Shown here: positions 6,776-9,651 of the stretch, piece after piece
How the letters are laid out: every line of letters starts with the position of its first letter
How positions within the stretch are numbered: the stretch's first letter is position 1
Source: an uncultured Eggerthellaceae bacterium
Lineage (GTDB): Bacteria; Actinomycetota; Coriobacteriia; Coriobacteriales; Eggerthellaceae
DNA length: 9,651 nucleotides
Direction of reading: 5' to 3'
Assembly: GCA_947632575.1 (NCBI GenBank)
Contig: CANRPV010000048.1
Location: 1 to 9,651, forward strand
Program-made: the position numbers and the translations under genes
The notes under the pieces: model-generated
What the model was told of the DNA's origin: nothing
Database searches by the model: none
The model's input: only the letters and a program-made list of their open reading frames with translations

Positions 6776-7023
6776 CAAACGATAGTACTGCGGTGGACGA
6801 ACTCAGTTTTCGCCAGGCTCTCGCCGAATTGGAGGGCATCGTCTCAGTGTTGGAGAGCAACACGTTAGAGCTTGAAGAAAGCCTCAAACGCTACGAGCGA
6901 GGCGTGGCTCTTTTGGCGTCGCTGCAGCAACGACTCAACGCCGCCGAGCAGAAGATAGAAGTGCTCATGGGCGAGCTCAGCGCTTCTCCCGATGATGAAA
7001 CCCAAGATAGCACGCTGTCGTAG
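6772..7023 (+). CDS. xseB: Exodeoxyribonuclease VII small subunit
   Basis: The 83-residue protein has the typical XseB core 'LSFRQALAELEGIVSVLES' and 'LELEESLKRYERGVALL', followed by a helical 'LNAAEQKIEVL'. It forms a helical hairpin that binds the coiled coil of XseA; several copies decorate each large subunit. ATG 6772 overlaps the xseA stop (ATGA), with GAGAGGAAG at 6761-6769 as ribosome binding site, so the subunits are translationally coupled. The acidic tail ('SPDDETQDSTLS') is not conserved. Its last codons and its TAG stop are made of the first unit of the 13-nt tandem array that follows, so the array may have replaced an older C-terminus. Confidence 0.95.
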   Translation: MTNDSTAVDELSFRQALAELEGIVSVLESNTLELEESLKRYERGVALLASLQQRLNAAEQKIEVLMGELSASPDDETQDSTLS

Positions 7024-7117
7024 GACAGTATCGTAGGACGTTGTGGTCGGACATCGTCGTAAACCGTTGTCGTAAGAAGTTGTTTCAGAACGCTGTCGTA
7101 AGAAATTGTCGTAGAAA
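7014..7117 (+). repeat. Tandem array of eight degenerate 13-nt repeats
   Basis: Eight consecutive 13-nt units fill 7014-7117 without gaps. The majority form is about GTTGTCGTAAGAA. Examples are GCTGTCGTAGGAC (7014), AGTATCGTAGGAC (7027), GTTGTGGTCGGAC (7040), ATCGTCGTAAACC (7053), GTTGTCGTAAGAA (7066), GTTGTTTCAGAAC (7079), GCTGTCGTAAGAA (7092) and ATTGTCGTAGAAA (7105). Unit one supplies the last two sense codons of xseB and its stop; the last unit runs into AAAGGA, the ribosome binding site of the HIT gene. Units of the first half tend to end in GGAC and those of the second half in AGAA, as expected from stepwise duplication. It accounts for essentially the whole xseB-HIT gap. Function is unknown; slippage-born minisatellite or tandem protein- or RNA-binding sites are both possible. 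Confidence 0.85.
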
Positions 7118-7125
7118 GGACGACC

Positions 7126-7479
7126 ATGAAAAAAGATGACTGCCTCTTTTGCAAAATCGTAGCCGGCGAGATCCCCTCGACGAAGGTCTATGAGGACGAT
7201 GTGGTCTATGCCTTTGAGGATGTTAATCCGATGATGCCCGTTCATACGCTTATCGTGCCGAAGAATCACTATGACAACGTCGCGGCGGGCATTCCCAACG
7301 AAGAATTAGGCCATCTATTCAATACAGCAGGGACGGTCGCCGATATTAAGGGCATTAAGGACTCAGGTTTCCGCATAATCGTTAATACTAACGATGACGC
7401 CTGCCAAAGCGTGCACCACGTTCATGTGCATGTTTTGGGGGGCGAACCTATGAATGACGGAGATCCGTCAAAGAGCTAA
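7126..7479 (+). CDS. HIT-family (HinT-like) purine nucleoside phosphoramidase
   Basis: The 117-residue protein has the histidine-triad motif 'HVHVHVLGG' (H98, H100, H102, with H100 the expected nucleophile), preceded by 'QSVH' as in HinT proteins. The N-terminus 'CLFCKIVAGEIPS' carries the Cys pair (C6, C9) of the zinc-binding subclass, although the second pair of zinc ligands (usually His) is less clear. H48 and the HIT-motif H98 are candidates. Length fits the family (110-140). HinT enzymes hydrolyse adenosine phosphoramidates and aminoacyl-adenylates in the cytoplasm; the physiological substrate is uncertain. ATG 7126 follows AAAGGA (7115-7120), the end of the 13-nt array. ackA begins 57 nt downstream after an inverted repeat. 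Confidence 0.93.
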   Translation: MKKDDCLFCKIVAGEIPSTKVYEDDVVYAFEDVNPMMPVHTLIVPKNHYDNVAAGIPNEELGHLFNTAGTVADIKGIKDSGFRIIVNTNDDACQSVHHVHVHVLGGEPMNDGDPSKS

Positions 7480-7521
7480 AGCGCGTCCCAGAGAGGTTTT
7501 TCGAGTCGGTCGACGCGCTTT
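7478..7521 (+). promoter_or_regulatory. Inverted repeat between the HIT gene and ackA
   Basis: AAAGCGCGTC (7478-7487, overlapping the HIT stop) pairs perfectly with GACGCGCTTT (7512-7521), giving a 10-bp GC-rich stem with a 24-nt loop. No T run follows on either strand, so it does not look like an ordinary terminator. It ends 5 nt before the ackA ribosome binding site GGGAGG (7526-7531). It could stabilise mRNA ends after processing, act as an attenuator, or partly insulate ackA expression. Confidence 0.55.
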
Positions 7522-7536
7522 CGATGGGAGGATACC

Positions 7537-8736
7537 TTGAACGTTTTGGTGATCAACGCAGGTTCATCATCTTTGAAGTACCAGCTCATCAATGTGGAAA
7601 CTCATGAGGTGCGCGCTCGTGGCATCTGCGAAAAAGTGGGGTACGAGGACTCTTTTCACAAGCATGGCTTTGGCGAGAACGAGGTGGTTAACCATGTACA
7701 CATGGCTAACCACACTGAGGCCATTCATCAGGTACTCGTGTGCTTGACCTCAGGACCCAATAAAGCGGTGGATTCTTTGGACGCCATCGATGCGGTGGGC
7801 CATCGAATCGTACAGGGTGGTAGCTATTTCGACCACTCGGTGCGGATCAATGACGATGTGATTGAGAAAATCAGCGAATTGACCGAACTGGCTCCTCTTC
7901 ATAACGGTGCGGCGCTGATGGGTATCGAGGCTTGCATGAGCCAAATGCCCGGCAAGCCCGAGGTAGCTGTCTTCGATTCAGCCTTTTTCCAGACTCTTCC
8001 GCCTACCGCCTACATCTATCCAATTCCCTATGAGTATTACGAAAAGTACCAGATCCGCCGTTACGGCGCCCATGGAACCAGCCATCGCTATGTAGCCATA
8101 CAGGCTGCAAAGTTTCTCGGCAAGCCTTTGGAGGAGCTTCAGCTGATTACCTGCCATTTGGGTAATGGTTGCTCCATGTCGGCTATCGATCATGGTGTGG
8201 CCGTGGATACCTCCATGGGGCTCACGCCTTTGGATGGCCTTATGATGGGTACGCGCTGTGGCGCTATCGACCCGGCTATTGTCACCTTTATTGAGGATCA
8301 CGAAGATCTCAGCCCTCAGGCTATGAACGATCTCATGAACAAGAAGTCGGGCCTTTTGGGCATCTCGGGCATATCAAACGATATGCGAAGCATCGATGAG
8401 GCGGCTCAGGCCGGAAACGAGCGCGCCCATTTGGCCTGTGACATGTATGCCTACTCTGCGAAGAAATACATTGGTCAGTATCTGGCGGTCATGGGAGGAG
8501 CCGACGCCATCATTTTGACGGCGGGGGTAGGGGAGAACAGCGCGTCTATCCGTGAGAAGATCTTCAGCGGTCTTGATACGCTCGGCATCGAACTTGATCT
8601 GGAACTTAACCAAGCTCGTGGAGGAGAGCGAGAGATTTCAACTCCGCATTCTCAAGTGCGCATCCTTGTTATTCCTACGAATGAGGAATACATGATCGCG
8701 CACGACACCTATGATGTTTTGAAGGCGAATATCTAA
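7537..8736 (+). CDS. ackA: Acetate kinase
   Basis: The 399-residue protein matches the family at full length. It begins with TTG 7537 behind GGGAGG (7526-7531). Visible active-site residues line up with the well-studied archaeal enzyme almost one for one: N7 in 'NAGSSSLKYQL', R90 in 'GHRIVQGG', D147 in 'FDSAFFQT', H179 in 'GAHGTSHRYV', R240 in 'MMGTRCGAIDP' and E383 in 'PTNEEYMIA'. The adenosine-site block 'TAGVGENS' is also present. It makes ATP and acetate from acetyl phosphate and ADP in fermentative metabolism, in the cytoplasm. The partner enzyme Pta is encoded next door but on the opposite strand, so the two are not in one operon. A near-palindrome occupies codons 50-59, in a non-conserved part of the protein. 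Confidence 0.98.
   Translation: MNVLVINAGSSSLKYQLINVETHEVRARGICEKVGYEDSFHKHGFGENEVVNHVHMANHTEAIHQVLVCLTSGPNKAVDSLDAIDAVGHRIVQGGSYFDHSVRINDDVIEKISELTELAPLHNGAALMGIEACMSQMPGKPEVAVFDSAFFQTLPPTAYIYPIPYEYYEKYQIRRYGAHGTSHRYVAIQAAKFLGKPLEELQLITCHLGNGCSMSAIDHGVAVDTSMGLTPLDGLMMGTRCGAIDPAIVTFIEDHEDLSPQAMNDLMNKKSGLLGISGISNDMRSIDEAAQAGNERAHLACDMYAYSAKKYIGQYLAVMGGADAIILTAGVGENSASIREKIFSGLDTLGIELDLELNQARGGEREISTPHSQVRILVIPTNEEYMIAHDTYDVLKANI
7684..7713 (+). repeat. 30-nt near-perfect inverted repeat inside ackA
   Basis: GTGGTTAACCATGT (7684-7697) and ACATGGCTAACCAC (7700-7713) are reverse complements except at one position, separated by two bases. In RNA this gives about 13 bp with one A-C mismatch and a tetraloop. 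It encodes 'VVNHVHMANHT', a variable region of acetate kinases. Confidence 0.7.
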
Positions 8737-8819
8737 GACGTCCGCTTTAAAGATCCGCCTTCAAGAGATTAACCAGGTCGTTTGATTCATTTGCGGGGTT
8801 ACCTACCCGTAGTAAAGGG

Positions 8820-8856
8820 AATGGCTAGGTGGCTTTGTGAAGCTACCTAGCCATTT
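8820..8856 (+). terminator. Terminator hairpin of ackA, between convergent ackA and pta
   Basis: Bases 8820-8835 and 8840-8855 pair over 16 positions around a TGTG loop, with a core of GGCTAGGT and ACCTAGCC. The single imperfect pair (8831/8844) is G-U in plus-strand RNA but C-A in minus-strand RNA, so it was most likely shaped as the end of the ackA transcript. The following T run is weak (TTTCACTTGGTTCTCTT). The stem could also stop pta transcripts arriving from the right, about 65 nt after the pta stop codon. Confidence 0.8.
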
Positions 8857-8919
8857 CACTTGGTTCTCTTGAATACGCTCAGCTTTAGCGGATACGTTTG
8901 TTCTGGCTGATACGCTTGG

Positions 8920-9651
8920 TTACGAGGCTTGGGATTGAGCTTGGACGCAGGTGATAGCGATGACGCCGACGATGTCCTCGGCGCAGCATCCCCTTGAAAG
9001 ATCGTTGACCGGCGCCGCGATACCCTGGGTTATAGGTCCGTAGGCCTCCGCCTTCGCGAGTCGCTGCACCAGCTTGTAACCAATATTTCCGGCGTCCAGA
9101 TCGGGGAAAATCAACACGTTCGCATGACCGGCAACGGGAGAGCCCGGAGCCTTCGACTCAGCCACTGAGGGAACGATGGCGGCATCCAGTTGAAGCTCAC
9201 CGTCGATGGCCAGTTCAGGGTCAAGGCTTCGAGCGATAGCCAAAGCTTCTATAACCTTGCCGGCATCGTCGTTTTTCGCAGAGCCATAGGTCGAGTGGGA
9301 CAGAAGTGCCACCGAGGGTTCGGTGCCGATGAGCTGCTTCCAGGACTTGGCCGAATTAACGGCGATATGGGCGAGGCTTTCAGCGTCCGGGTGAACTTCC
9401 AAACCGCAGTCGGCGAAGATAAACGTGCCGTTTTGCCCGAAGTCGCAATCGGGGACGACCATCGCGAAGAAAGCGCTGACAAGTTTCACACCCGGTGCGG
9501 TCTTGAGGATCTGAAGGCTAGGACGCAACACGTCGGCCGTCGCATGGCAGGCTCCAGAGACCATGCCATCAGCATGCTTGTTCTTAACCAGCATGACACC
9601 GAAATATAGTTCGTTGTCCAGTAGTCGTTCAGCTTCCTCGAGAGTCAGACC
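8920..9651 (-). CDS. pta: Phosphate acetyltransferase, C-terminal part (5' end outside window)
   Basis: The minus-strand frame is open through the right edge, giving 243 residues before TAA (8922-8920). An internal ATG at 9594 is only Met20 of the visible part, because the family sequence 'GLTLEEAERLLDNELYFGVM' continues upstream of it. Diagnostic blocks are 'ADGMVSGACHATADVLRP', 'FADCGLEVHPDAESLAHIA', 'SHSTYGSAKNDDAGKV', 'DGELQLDAAIVP', 'GHANVLIFPDLDAGNIGYKL' and 'AEAYGPITQGIAAPVNDLSR'. They belong to the PTA_PTB fold, the short single-domain type or the end of a longer one; this cannot be told without the N-terminus. It converts acetyl-CoA and phosphate to acetyl phosphate, the substrate of AckA. 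The tail 'CVQAQSQAS' is unusual in composition. It is convergent with ackA; its promoter lies outside the window. Confidence 0.97.
   Translation of the reverse strand, partial: GLTLEEAERLLDNELYFGVMLVKNKHADGMVSGACHATADVLRPSLQILKTAPGVKLVSAFFAMVVPDCDFGQNGTFIFADCGLEVHPDAESLAHIAVNSAKSWKQLIGTEPSVALLSHSTYGSAKNDDAGKVIEALAIARSLDPELAIDGELQLDAAIVPSVAESKAPGSPVAGHANVLIFPDLDAGNIGYKLVQRLAKAEAYGPITQGIAAPVNDLSRGCCAEDIVGVIAITCVQAQSQAS

Noticed and set aside
7014..7117. CRISPR array interpretation of the short repeats
   Set aside because: Units are 13 nt, contiguous with no spacers, and no cas genes are present.
6865..7269. Minus-strand open frame with repeated SYD..LR motifs
   Set aside because: The protein repeat is a by-product of the 13-nt DNA array read in reverse (39 nt = 13 codons); it overlaps xseB and the HIT gene and has no start signal.
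8364..8383. Small hairpin GCATATC-AAAC-GATATGC inside ackA
   Set aside because: A 7-bp stem within codons for the conserved GISGISNDMR segment is plausibly chance under protein constraint.
9190..9609. 139-codon plus-strand open frame opposite pta
   Set aside because: It is antisense to well-conserved Pta blocks and has no family resemblance.

Overview
The window reads as a mid-GC bacterial chromosome. Gene content and protein style (HRDC-type RNase D, YugP-like zinc peptidase, XseA/XseB, a HIT protein and AckA in a row, with a DgkB/YegS-type lipid kinase divergent to them) fit the Coriobacteriia (Actinomycetota). This is inferred from recall of family sequences, without a search, and no genus can be named. 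Start codons are mixed (ATG, GTG, TTG), ribosome binding sites are mostly clear, and the tRNA carries an encoded CCA.

Region 1 (about 1-1560) looks accessory. A nucleotidyltransferase-like protein enters from the left edge. It is followed by two tandem paralogues (546-998 and 1037-1507) with a Nif11-type leader, a double-glycine processing box and unrelated, aromatic-rich C-terminal parts. These look like orphan RiPP (ribosomally made, modified peptide) precursors. No modification enzyme or exporter lies in the window. The second has a frame-shifted aromatic tail just past its stop.

Region 2 (about 1587-3556) is transcribed from the minus strand. A lipid-kinase gene overlaps, by ATGA, a gene for a single-pass membrane protein of unknown function. 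A tRNA-Val(GAC) with its own promoter-like site and a strong terminator follows. The 3' end of the tRNA faces the accessory block, as is common where islands insert.

Region 3 (about 3573-8856) is a plus-strand run: RNase D, membrane zinc metallopeptidase, both subunits of exonuclease VII (overlapping by ATGA), a HIT-family hydrolase and acetate kinase. Between xseB and the HIT gene lies an array of eight degenerate 13-nt repeats. It starts inside the last xseB codons and runs into the HIT ribosome binding site. A 10-bp-stem hairpin separates the HIT gene from ackA, and a 30-nt near-palindrome lies within the ackA coding sequence. A long hairpin terminator ends the run.

Region 4 (8920-9651) is the C-terminal two-thirds or so of phosphate acetyltransferase on the minus strand, running off the right edge. 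Pta and AckA catalyse consecutive steps (acetyl-CoA to acetyl phosphate to acetate plus ATP), but here the genes converge instead of forming one transcript.

The strongest candidates for something undescribed are the orphan Nif11-leader pair and the 13-nt array.
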